A stretch of 64,000 bases of DNA from Ophiosphaerella korrae (Eukaryota; Ascomycota; Dothideomycetes; Pleosporales; Phaeosphaeriaceae). Where the stretch lies: assembly GCA_028456385.1 (NCBI GenBank), contig JALNQF010000010.1:372001-436000 (forward strand), read 5' to 3'. The notes below the pieces were generated by a model. It had not been told where the DNA came from. It saw only the letters and a list, made by a program, of their open reading frames with translations, and did no database searches. Every line of letters begins with the position of its first letter. The first letter of the stretch is position 1. Positions 55,158 to 64,000 of this stretch are shown here, piece after piece. Both the position numbers and the translations under genes were made by a program.

Positions 55158-56004
55158 TGCGCTGTCCGCGAGATGTTAGGTAGGTCGAGTCGCGTTCATA
55201 ACGGCAGTCTTCGAGGTGTTTTGAGGGTATAGTATGAAGCTGAGGTAGACGGACGCAGACAAGACAGGGGCTCTTTGTAGGTGAGACTAGGGTAGGAGGC
55301 AGAAGACCAGGCAAGATAAGAATATATAAAGATCAAGTATATGATGAAGTCAAAAGGAGCAGAGGGTATAGGGCAGAGTGATAAGACAGTTGTTGAAACG
55401 TGTGTTAGGTTGATGTGGGATTTAAAGGGAGGGAGGAGAGACGTGGATAGGAGTGAGGACATGGTGGAGTGATAAGTATTGTTGCAGTCTGCATGTGGAA
55501 GTGGCAGAGGGGACAGAGGCAGGCGTGCTTCTCGTCGAGGCAAGCTTGAGGTTGTTGGACAACAAATACGCAAGTGTCTCGTTGCAGAGACTCGGAGTCG
55601 CACTCGAAAAGCGGGCTCAGATCGCCCAAGACATGATCTAGCGTAACAAGATACTAAGTAGGGGTCCCGACTCTCGCATGACAGAACATCACGTAGTCCC
55701 AATAATCCCGACACCAGCGACACCAGCGACACAATCGCAACACAGCGGGACACCCTCAGCACACAGTATATAAATACCACGTTCATTACCCTTAGATAGT
55801 TGTGTTCACCTTGCTCTAGCCACCACACTCTACTAGCTTAACAACGCAATACAATCCGATACTTTTTACAAATTGCCCCCAACAATATTGTCTTAGTATC
55901 ACGTGCCCTTGAGAGCCCCGGTAGCCGTCCACGAGAATCAACTATTACACCCGCTTCAATACCAGATTCTTTCATACCGTCTCTACTCGTCGCAGGTTCC
56001 AACA

Positions 56005-56240
56005 TCAGTTAAGCTTGTAGCTAGCTTGCTATTAGTTAAGCTCGTAGCTAGCTCGCAGTTAGTTAAGCTCGTAGCTAGCTCGCAGTTAGTTAAACTCGTA
56101 GCTAGCTCGCAGTTAGTTAAACTCGTAGCTAGCTTGCAGTTAGTTAAACTCGTAGCTAGCTAGTTAGCTCTTAGTTAAGCTTATAGCCAGCTCGCCGTCA
56201 GTCAAGCTCGTAGCCAGCTCGCTGTTAGTCAAACTCGCTT
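56005..56240 (+). repeat. 27-bp minisatellite, about 8-9 copies
   Basis: Units of about 27 bp built on GTTAGTTAAGCTCGTAGCTA followed by GCTCGCA, diverging at the 3' end (AGCTTGCAG variants). In one frame (about 56008-56163) each unit reads as nine residues around VKLVASSQL, so the run appears as a repetitive peptide. Because the flanks have no gene structure, I regard the ORF as a consequence of the repeat. Unit identity is high enough for recent slippage or unequal crossing over. Confidence 0.85.
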
Positions 56241-56249
56241 ATAGCTAGT

Positions 56250-56352
56250 TTAAACTTAATATATAAAATAATAAATTTCTAAGGCTAGGTTGTGTAGACT
56301 TGGATTACCTTAGGTCTAAGTAGAAATTTATTATTTTATATATTAAGTTTAA
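56250..56352. repeat. Perfect 31-bp inverted repeat with a 41-bp loop
   Basis: Arms 56250-56280 and 56322-56352 are exact reverse complements (AT-rich, core AAACTTAATATATAAAATAA). A long hairpin or cruciform can form. Located immediately after the minisatellite. Confidence 0.8.
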
Positions 56353-56848
56353 CAAATAGTAAGCTAGCTATTATATTTAGAATATATTTTTATAAAAAAA
56401 TAACTATAAGAAAACTCTACTTAGCTATAGGAAAACTCGGCCTAACTATAGGCTGAACGTCGGCTGTATTACGGTGCCTCTTCTTAGTTAGGGCCATAAC
56501 TATGGTTAGATGACATGCAGCCTGGTCGCGCTTCCTGGGCGGGTCGCGTGCGGGGAGGGCTGGCCTGTGCTATCAGCTGCGGCGGGCAGCAACTGATCAC
56601 GACATGCCCTACTGAGCACATCACGCCCCAGCCCTGAACATCACGACCTCGCAAGTCCTGTCTGCTTATTTCCTCTTGCTTCCTTAGATTTGCTGCATCC
56701 CTCGCATCTTCACGTCCACGCCTGCCCTGCACCATCGCATCGTCGTACCACCACTAGCGCATCATCGCATCATCGACCACCTTCGCCCTCCACCCTTCGC
56801 CCATCCACCCCTAGGCTTCTAATGAATTCACCAGACTAGACTGCCAGC

Positions 56849-59317
56849 ATGCGCCCGCTACAAGTGCTGCTCTCGCTATCGCCATGCTTCCTCTTCCTCA
56901 TTTTCATATATGCAACCCTAGAGGCACAAGACGATGAACAGCAGACACAATCCTCAGGTTCACGCAAGACTGGCATCAAAGCCCTATTCTCCTTCGCCTC
57001 ACCCAGCTCGCTCTTCCCTCCCTCAGCCATCATCAGTCTCACCGATGACAACTCAACCTTTTTCCTCGCCCGGCCCGCAGCCTTCGGCCCTGATCTACCT
57101 GCAGATGGTTTGAGCAGTGCTCTTTGGATCGGCAGTGGCTTTGGTGATGATACTCTGAGCCAGGGTGAGCTGGGCTGTGGTGACAGCTTGGACGGGTATG
57201 CAAGTCACGATCGCCTGAAGCTTGAGCCAATACCAACCAAATCTCCCGCCATGCGCAGCACGGAAGACGACCGACCAAGTCCTTCGTTACACGGTAGGAC
57301 CGACCTCCACCAGCGTACTTCGTCCGTACCACCTCTCCCCGTGAGCGCCTCCAAAAAGCCCATAATCGGCCACTCAGACATTCAATCTCTCCAAGAGAGC
57401 GCCGAGATCCATGGCAAAGTAGTTTTACTGAAGCGCGGAGGTTGTGGCTTCTTAGACAAGGTCCTGTGGGCACAGAAACGTGGTGCCGTTGCTGTCATTG
57501 TGGGTGATAATGTCCGTGGTGGACCCTTGATTCAAATGTATCCCAGGGGTGACACTTCCAATGTCACAATACCCTCCTTGTTTACTTCGCACACTACCGC
57601 CCATCTGCTATCATCTCTTTTACCCACGGGCGCCACTAGCGGTCGACTTTTTGGAAAAGCTGCTAAGAAACCGAGGAGGACTGTCCCATCGTCACCGTCT
57701 CGCTTTGCGCCGAAATCTGTGCCCCTCTCAAAGCCTAATAATCCGGATCAGCAGGTCTCGGCAAAAAGATCTGCCCGGAAAAGCCACCAAAGAAGCGGTT
57801 GGGTGGACACCATCCTGTCTGCGCTCGGCCTCCGTCGTGAAGTTGATGAACTTTACAAAACTGACAGTCGAAGACCTCCTAGTAGCGGACACCTCGGAGG
57901 GGTCAAAGCCGCCGACTACAACCAAGAGCTCATCAACACAAGATCCAGGGACACTCGACCTACGCATACGCTACTTTCAGACACTTTCACAATGGGCAGG
58001 CAATATTCTGATATCGTGTCTCTCCCAACATCCACCAGCCAAAGCCAAGCAAAGGCTAGCTTGTCTCCATTGAATACTGGGCTAAGTGAGACAGCTGTAC
58101 CTGGGAGTGGAGAATACTCGCCAGCAGCAACTGTGGTCGATCATAAACACAAAGCAGGCTGGAACAAGTGGTTCGGCTCCAAAGAGAAGACCACGTCAAT
58201 GCCAAAGTCCAAGCATGCTGGTAGCAAAAGCATCTCCTCATATGCTAATGTCGACCTAGACAATACCCAGGCCCCTAAAGACCATCTTGCTCCCCACGAG
58301 GGCCTTTGGGTTACCCTCACGCCTACAAATGCCTCCACAAGCCCTTTCTTCGACACTCTGCTTGTACTTGTAGTCAGCCCCTTAGTCACACTAACTGTGG
58401 TGTACGTTCTCCTACTTCTGCGTTCCCGGATCAGGCGTCGACGATGGCGGGCACCGAAATCGTTAGTTGAGCGCCTCCCAGTGAGAACCTACCAGACCAT
58501 GAGCGACTCTACATCATCCGCCACTACTAGTGCATCATCACCGACAACGCCCTTGCTGCAGCATACTTCATCACAGTCCACATCGCCGGTACATTCGCCA
58601 CATTCACCGAATGGGGATGACACACACGCGTCGTCTTCAAGCGCACAAAATAGAGGCCGCACTCGCGAGGAGGAGAAACGTGAGGCGGGTCTGGCGGAAT
58701 GGAGGCGCCGGTATGGAGGGCGGCAAAAAGAGTGTGTTGTCTGTCTCGAGGATTACGTAGACGGGGTCAGCCAAGTCATGAGCCTACCCTGTGGGCACGA
58801 GTTTCATGCGGACTGCATGTGAGTATTCTTATCCCCCGTCTCTGTTTACCCATCTGAACCTTTTAGAACACCTTGGCTGGTAACACGAAGACGCACCTGT
58901 CCGATTTGCAAGGGTGATGTGGTACGGTCTCTCGCCCAATCCTATCATAATCGCTTACCCTCCCCATCGCCGACACGTACGAGATTGCACCTGGACAATG
59001 TCGACAATATTCAGGCACAAGCAGCAGAATTGCGCAACGATTCTCCATCTGCTTCTCTGCCTATGCCTGTCTCGACCTCAGCATCTGGCCCCAGTAACTC
59101 AAGAGTTTTCGATGACGATCTCGAAGCCAATTGGTCTGGCACTGAACCCCAGCTGGTTTCTAGAGATACAACGTCAAACAGGGCCCCTGATATCAGTAGT
59201 TCGGTGCATGATCTCAGCTCCACGGTTTCCACAGTCATCTGGCGCGGCTTAGAAGCTGTTAGAAACACGACCGGTTTCCAACGTCGTCCACCTGGTGACG
59301 TTGACAGAGATCGCTAA
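56849..59317 (+). CDS. PA-domain, transmembrane, RING-H2 E3 ubiquitin ligase
   Basis: Two exons (56849-58818, 58867-59317; 48-nt intron), 806 residues. Signal peptide (MRPLQVLLSLSPCFLFLIFI), then a protease-associated-type lumenal domain: about residues 180-260 with HGKVVLLKRGGCGFLDKVLW, GAVAVIVGDN and TIPSLFTSHTTAHLLSSLL. A long Ser/Pro-rich stretch follows, then a membrane segment (LVLVVSPLVTLTVVYVLLLL, about 505-524) with a stop-transfer RSRIRRRR. The RING-H2 follows: CVVCLEDYVDG, LPCGHEFHADCM, then across the splice ITPWLVTRRRTCPICKGD. This PA-TM-RING order is the family of Golgi/endosome ligases (RNF13/RNF167, ZNRF4; plant RMR) that ubiquitinate membrane proteins. The C-terminus is disordered. 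Intact. Confidence 0.9.
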
Positions 59318-60841
59318 TACTTACGTTACACATTTCATTTTTGTGCATAGCGATTTTTGGTTGCATTGGGATGGTTATACCCCGGGATTCAGGAACATGC
59401 TGGCGTTGCATTTTGGAGTACCTATCAAAGGTAATGAGTTCTCTTTTAGGTGGCAGGGTAGGTAGGTAATGGTCATGATTCAGTCAGCTTCATTTAAAGA
59501 TATGTTCATTGATAAGAAGCAAGTCTTTCATATCCTTGTTTAATCTACTCTTATTTCCGCTTGAGTTGGAGGGTGTTCCTCTTTGCGATTCTTCCTGATC
59601 TTCTGGAACCGGGGCGCATTGAGCCAATCTACAAGGCCTGACTTCATCATGCAAGATATAATAGGCTGCGCCAAGGTGGTATGAGCACCCAGTAGGGAAA
59701 TCTTTGAGCTGAACACAGGCGGATTCGGCCGGACTGACAGGATCTATGTATCACCACCCAATCGTCAACATTCCTCGGCGTAGATATGTAGATCATCTGC
59801 CATCCCTTGCACGTCTGCGACACAATGCCTATTCAGGAACAGCTTGTGGATACAAAAAGCCCCAACGATACAAAATGCTGAGCCTGTGTTGATACGTGCA
59901 CAACACTATCAATTACCCGGTCCGCAGTGCCTATTCTTTGCAACCGACAAATATCCACATCTGCCATATCTCCCAATCTCAATTTCTGAGCTCGCCTATC
60001 CGTCCCATCCTGGGTTTGTGCCTCATTAACAACACGACTCCACGAGGCCACCAAACAAATTGCTCCTCTTGGCAAGACCATTTCAACGCAGGGGATCCAA
60101 CGAATCGCGGCACCCGCATCGTTTCTGGTTTCCTTTATGCTTCTGCGTTGGTTCTAGCTGGGCCGATCGAAAAATTACCCCACAAGTAGGCGCACACGTA
60201 GCGAAAAAGCTTGTTTTTCGTGCGAAATTTGAGTCCTGCGATCCATGCCCCCCCTAATTTCGCAGCGCCAGAGTACCTGTCTAATTACAATCCAGCCGGA
60301 TTGTGTGCCCTTGTCAACAAGCCGGCCAGTTACGAATTTGTGGTCCTTTTTTCGGCGCTCGTGCAACGTCATAGTGGTTGTTTCTTGATATATTGGCTGC
60401 GCCGTTTTCGGCAGTCATTGCTCAGGGCCCGTGGAATGTAATATGTGCTTCACATTTTGGGTACAAGCGTGCCTTGCGTCTGGCTAATGCACGTTCTCGA
60501 GGCTTGTTTGAGAGGTCTTGCTCGTGTTCATCATACGTTGGGGATACGCAGATAGAAATGTTCCATGCTGGGCTTGCAGACACGGAGCTTGGATGCTAAT
60601 ATGGGCTGCTCGTGTGGCGGGGTGGTGGCTTGGCGAGAAGTATATAGATGGAGGTGTCAGCGTTGGAAACGGAGTTGGGTGCAAGTGATGTTAGACAAAG
60701 TTTCAGAGTAAGATTGGATTGTGGCGTGCTGTGCGACTTCTTATATTATAAGTTTGTCCGCTACTTCTAGCCCTACATTGATTGCGGAGCAAGACGACCT
60801 CAACCCTCTACCCGAAAAACATACGGCTCTAGTCTTCGAAG
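59318..60841. other. Intergenic (about 1.5 kb), no supported gene
   Basis: Only short non-conserved frames on both strands (for example 59896-60189 plus). The last part is the promoter of the cysteine-rich secreted gene. Confidence 0.5.
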
Positions 60842-62020
60842 ATGAAATTCCTCTATTGTATTCTTCCTTTATTTGGCGCTATCGCTCTGGCTTCAGAGCT
60901 TGATGGAGAAAAATGTCAGTGTCCGCAGGTCAAGTGCAGTACCAAAGATGCAGTGGTAAGTACACCTTTTGGTGACTAATCTTCCCTTTTTAAAGTCAAC
61001 AATAGCTAATGCACGTATCACTAGGTTCTTTGCAACTGTCTAAACGAGCGTGAAACCAAGTGCAAGAGGGCGTGCCCAGACTACTCACCAACATATGTGG
61101 TAAGTATCATCAACGTCACCATGACACCGATATACTCCTGCTGTGTAACTTGACTGACGGACACAAAACAGCCCTGCCCAATAGCTCCACCCGCAACACA
61201 AACCTCAGCACCATCGTCAAAACCAGAACCTCCTGCAATTCCAACACCCAAACCAGTCACATGCGAATGCCCTCGCATTAATTGCCCTCAAGTCTGGCCC
61301 GGATCATGCCACTGCGCCTACCAAGCTGCACAACGCTGCTATGAAAATTGCGGCGGCAAGCCACCTGGGCCAAACTTGTGTCCATCCGTAGATGTAGTGG
61401 CCCGAGCAGCCGCGCCTCAAGAACAAGCGAAGTCAAACTGCAAATGCGACCAGGCCACGTGCGCCCAGGTATGGCCTCAAAACTGCTACTGCGGCAATGC
61501 AGCGGTCGAAGCATGTTACCAGAAGTGTGGTGGGAAAAAGGCAGCTCTGGAGGTATGCTTTCTCCCCTCAAATCTTGAACATGGACCGATCGTGGTGGAC
61601 AAACTCAAACTAACTGCCAACTAGCAATGCCCACCCATACCCCCAGTATCTCTCGTAACGAAGACTTACAAACCCACCAAAACACTATATACGCCTCCGC
61701 CTCCGCCTACGCCTACACCTACGCTCCTCCCGCCCAATCCCCATAAAGTTTGCGGTGGCTTTCGTAATGGAATGAAACAGTGTGAAGACGGGTACATGTG
61801 TATCAAGGATCCGTACACGCCTGGTTGTGGGCCCGAGTGCGATGCGCTGGGTATCTGCGTCAGCACCAAAATGTGTGGCGGCTTTGCAGGCTTCAGTTGT
61901 GGGGAACGGGGACAAGTGTGTCATGATAACCCTGGCGATGATTGCGATCCACAGCATGGAGGCGCGGACTGTGGAGGAGTGTGTATTTGGCCGCATAGGA
62001 GTTTGGGCTCGGATGAGTAA
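60842..62020 (+). CDS. Secreted cysteine-rich modular protein with a threefold Cys motif
   Basis: Four exons (60842-60955, 61025-61099, 61172-61552, 61625-62020), 321 residues. N-terminal signal peptide (MKFLYCILPLFGAIALAS). Three cysteine modules follow, each of the form C-x-C-x(4)-C-x(6-9)-C-x-C-x(5-8)-C-x(3)-C. The first spans exons 1-2: CQCPQVKC, then LCNCLNERETKCKRAC. The second is CECPRINC with SCHCAYQAAQRCYENC. The third is CKCDQATC with NCYCGNAAVEACYQKC. Modules two and three both end in CGGK. A Thr/Pro-rich linker (PPPPPTPTPT) leads to a C-terminal domain with 14 or more Cys (VCGGFRNGMKQC, then MCGGFAGFSC and a GGADCGGVC ending). Such secreted fungal proteins are often cell-wall or effector proteins. 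No enzymatic site is seen; the role is unknown. Unusual in having repeat units broken by introns. Confidence 0.85.
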
Positions 62021-62433
62021 ATGAGTGCGTTGGGAGAAATTGCCAAAAGTCTGTCTCCGTTATGTATTTGAACTAAAAGCCTTCGTGTTGTTATGTTTAT
62101 TTTTTTTTTTTTTTACAAAAGGTTCAACCTGCCAGGGTTTTGTCTGTTTACAATGGTTTCATGAACTTCGATTTTGAAGTTGTGCGCTTTCTAAGCTTGC
62201 TCCTCACAATGCAAAGGCAGATACAGAGATAGACGGATCCATGTTATGCAGCATTGTCTCGCTCACCGAAGACTAATTGGCACCGTAGAAAGGCCATATG
62301 TGTCCAGATCTTAGAGATTATCACCACCTTTCAGATAGATTCCAACAACTTTTCCATTTCTATGACTGGTGGAGCCTATGTCAGAAAGTCTTCCAATGGG
62401 CTAATACCAGTCCCACCCTTTCCACCAACGCCA
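62021..62433. other. Intergenic, poly-T tract
   Basis: Between convergent genes; T tract at about 62100-62114 could be part of a terminator/3' region. No ORF of note. Confidence 0.5.
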
Positions 62434-63423
62434 TCAAGCACCATCCTTATGCACCTCCTCCATGATCTTCCCCTGTACCTTGCGCCGCTCCTCCTCAAAC
62501 TCTTGCCAAGCAGCCGTGTGCACAATCTCCCCATGGCCATCCAACAAGAACCGCCGCATCTTGATCATAACCAGCATGGTAAACAGCGCAAGCCCAGTCG
62601 CCGTACTAAACTGCAGCCATCTCGCCTGCGGCTTGTTCATACGCGCCAGCTCGCCAAAAACGTCGTAGTAGCACTTCACCAGATCCGGCGAGCCGTCATC
62701 GTATCGCGAAGACACACTTAGATGCGCGAAAAACTGTGCGTGAATCAAGGAATCGATGACGGCACATTCGGCCTCGTACTCTGCTTTGTCGGATCTCTGT
62801 GCGGCTTTTGAGCCCGTTGGTTTTGTGGTGGTGGTGGTGGTGTTTTGTCCGTTGTCCATGTCGAGTCCTGTGCGTGTCGCCAGTGTGAGCGTTGTGATAC
62901 CTTCCCATTGGAATAGCGGGGTGCAACACACGTAGCATCGTGCTTGGCGGTCGTTGTTTTGCATGGCGAGCCAGATCAAGCAGCGGTAGTGTACCCAGTG
63001 ACCGCAAGGTGAGAGAGGTAAGAAGGTCGTGGTGAGGATGGGTGGATCCTCGAATGGACTCGGACTGCTCAGTCCTTTGATCGTTGTGTCCCATGGTGTA
63101 CGGCAGATAGGACAAATTGCGTCTGGACGGGAAGGGTGATTGTGTTTAGCTGAAGTCTTCATGATTTCATGGTCAACATAGTTGAGTAATGAGGGTAGTT
63201 CGCGTGGCGTGGTAGATTGTGTGGTGAGAGATTGGAGAGCTTGTTGCGCTGAATCAGGGCCCATTTCAGGCTGTTGTATTACTGTTTTGGGGTCACAATC
63301 TCTTGAAGCTGCTTTGTTTGGCACATGGCTGGAATCTGGGTTGTCCTGCCATCCAGGAAAGTGTGCGACAGCTATGAATTCAATCCCAGTAGTTTGCGGA
63401 GCCGCGACATACACTTGAGCCAT
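62434..63423 (-). CDS. RING-like (RING-H2/RINGv-type) membrane protein, putative E3 ligase
   Basis: A single intact frame of 329 residues. In the middle is a zinc-binding cluster: CPICRTPWD, a Pro-rich spacer, LSPCGHWVHYRCLIWLA, then ARCYVCCTPLFQ. Order and spacing follow the RING-H2/RINGv C-x2-C ... C-x-H ... C ... C-x2-C pattern, with a long insert after the first pair. A hydrophobic segment near residues 280-300 (STATGLALFTMLVMIKM) is a candidate membrane anchor, followed by a charged tail. The N-terminal part is disordered. The ubiquitin-ligase role is inferred from the zinc cluster and the membrane span. Length and layout are usual for such fungal proteins. The 3' end faces the cysteine-rich gene. 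Confidence 0.75.
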   Translation of the reverse strand: MAQVYVAAPQTTGIEFIAVAHFPGWQDNPDSSHVPNKAASRDCDPKTVIQQPEMGPDSAQQALQSLTTQSTTPRELPSLLNYVDHEIMKTSAKHNHPSRPDAICPICRTPWDTTIKGLSSPSPFEDPPILTTTFLPLSPCGHWVHYRCLIWLAMQNNDRQARCYVCCTPLFQWEGITTLTLATRTGLDMDNGQNTTTTTTKPTGSKAAQRSDKAEYEAECAVIDSLIHAQFFAHLSVSSRYDDGSPDLVKCYYDVFGELARMNKPQARWLQFSTATGLALFTMLVMIKMRRFLLDGHGEIVHTAAWQEFEEERRKVQGKIMEEVHKDGA

Positions 63424-64000
63424 TTACCACAGTATGAGTTGACAATAGGCCTGGAGATCGAGTAGAAGACTGAAGTGGAGCTCGGCAGCAGTGGAGAAGC
63501 GTTTGCAGGATAATATTTTATGTTGAAGGGAAAGTCGAGGCTATGAAGTGAAAGTGAAAACATTATCAGAGAGGTGAAAGTGAGCTAGTCCCATCAACGA
63601 GAAGTTTTAACAGTAGTTATGCTGTTTCCAGCATTTGAATAGGCTACTCTGCAAGTAAATGCTGGAATCTAAATTGTGTATGAATGATTCCTACGAAACA
63701 TGGCAATAGTCGACAAATCGTCATGGGGAGTATTTAATGCCGAAAATCTCTCATAGAAAATTAATACCCATATACCCTAAGCCATAACCTCATTATCGCC
63801 CCGAATAGTCTGCTAACTATCCAAAAAGAGGCCATGAAAGTGGCTGTTTGCGTGTTCGCCTTCATAAATGACATCCTAGGCGTAACGACGCGGTCGTTTA
63901 GTCAAGAACAATATTTTGTGGCATACCGGACAGTCATCTGGATTGTTCGCGTGACCCAGCCAATGCAACTCAGTTGGAGTGCTCAGTGTCTTACCTCGAA
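63424..64000. other. Right edge, upstream region of the RING-like gene, no gene seen
   Basis: Contains the promoter of the minus-strand RING-like gene. The rest of the window has no supported ORF. Confidence 0.5.

Larger units (their letters stand above)
55158..56848. other. Intergenic with minisatellite and a perfect inverted repeat
   Basis: Upstream region of the aquaporin gene, a 27-bp tandem repeat (56005-56240), an AT-rich hairpin (56250-56352) and the promoter of the PA-TM-RING gene. No supported ORF outside the repeat. Confidence 0.55.

Noticed and set aside
55196..55828. 210-codon minus-strand frame upstream of the aquaporin
   Set aside because: Cys/Leu/Ser-rich, no known domain; it lies in the aquaporin 5' region and has no clear splice link.
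55903..56163. 86-codon repetitive ORF
   Set aside because: Created by the 27-bp minisatellite read in one frame; no start context, no splice partner, flanks empty.

Overview
The window reads as a chromosome segment of a filamentous ascomycete, most likely a Dothideomycete/Pleosporales-type fungus (inference). The grounds are short GT-AG introns of about 46-85 nt, recognisable nuclear housekeeping genes, HET and NLR genes, repeat-induced-point-mutation (RIP)-like damage and Tc1/mariner relics. All genes are eukaryotic. I see no viral genome, CRISPR array or convincing RNA gene.

Layout. From 0 to 6.8 kb lie a CorA-like protein whose frame is open to the left edge, a fungal NLR (alpha/beta-hydrolase, NB-ARC, TPR) with an apparent 1-nt frameshift just before its P-loop, and a convergent HAD phosphatase. 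From 6.8 to 21 kb is a gene-poor, decayed accessory region. It holds three different Tc1/mariner relics, three short inverted-repeat (MITE-like) elements, a decayed M35-like secreted metallopeptidase whose zinc motif reads YETMY, a small two-exon gene of unknown function and a P450 relic. From 21.7 to 25 kb are a secreted heme-thiolate peroxygenase and a HET gene split by a stop. From 25 to 30 kb is conserved sequence: mitochondrial ribosomal protein S8, a proline-rich protein and a PPxY membrane protein. From 30 to 41 kb is a second accessory block with a very large unknown gene (about 1,360 codons, one apparent frameshift), a RIP-type pseudogene of unknown family, AT-rich sequence and a decayed protein-kinase-like gene. 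From 41.6 to 63.4 kb is a mostly intact core: SRPBCC protein, DNA primase large subunit, PHO13-like phosphatase, aspartyl aminopeptidase, Cdh1/Fizzy-related APC/C activator, secreted GDSL hydrolase, aquaporin, PA-TM-RING ligase, a cysteine-rich modular secreted protein and a RING-like membrane protein.

How it fits together. The core genes cover replication (primase), the cell cycle (Cdh1), mitochondrial translation, proteolysis and membrane traffic. The accessory genes fit non-self recognition (NLR, HET) and secreted or host-facing chemistry (peroxygenase, metallopeptidase, GDSL hydrolase, cysteine-rich protein). Nearly every nonsense change in the accessory region can be explained as CpA to TpA, the RIP preference. 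Separately, several accessory genes each lack exactly one base. Exon junctions quoted were worked out by hand and, for most core genes, give totals divisible by three; no similarity search was run.
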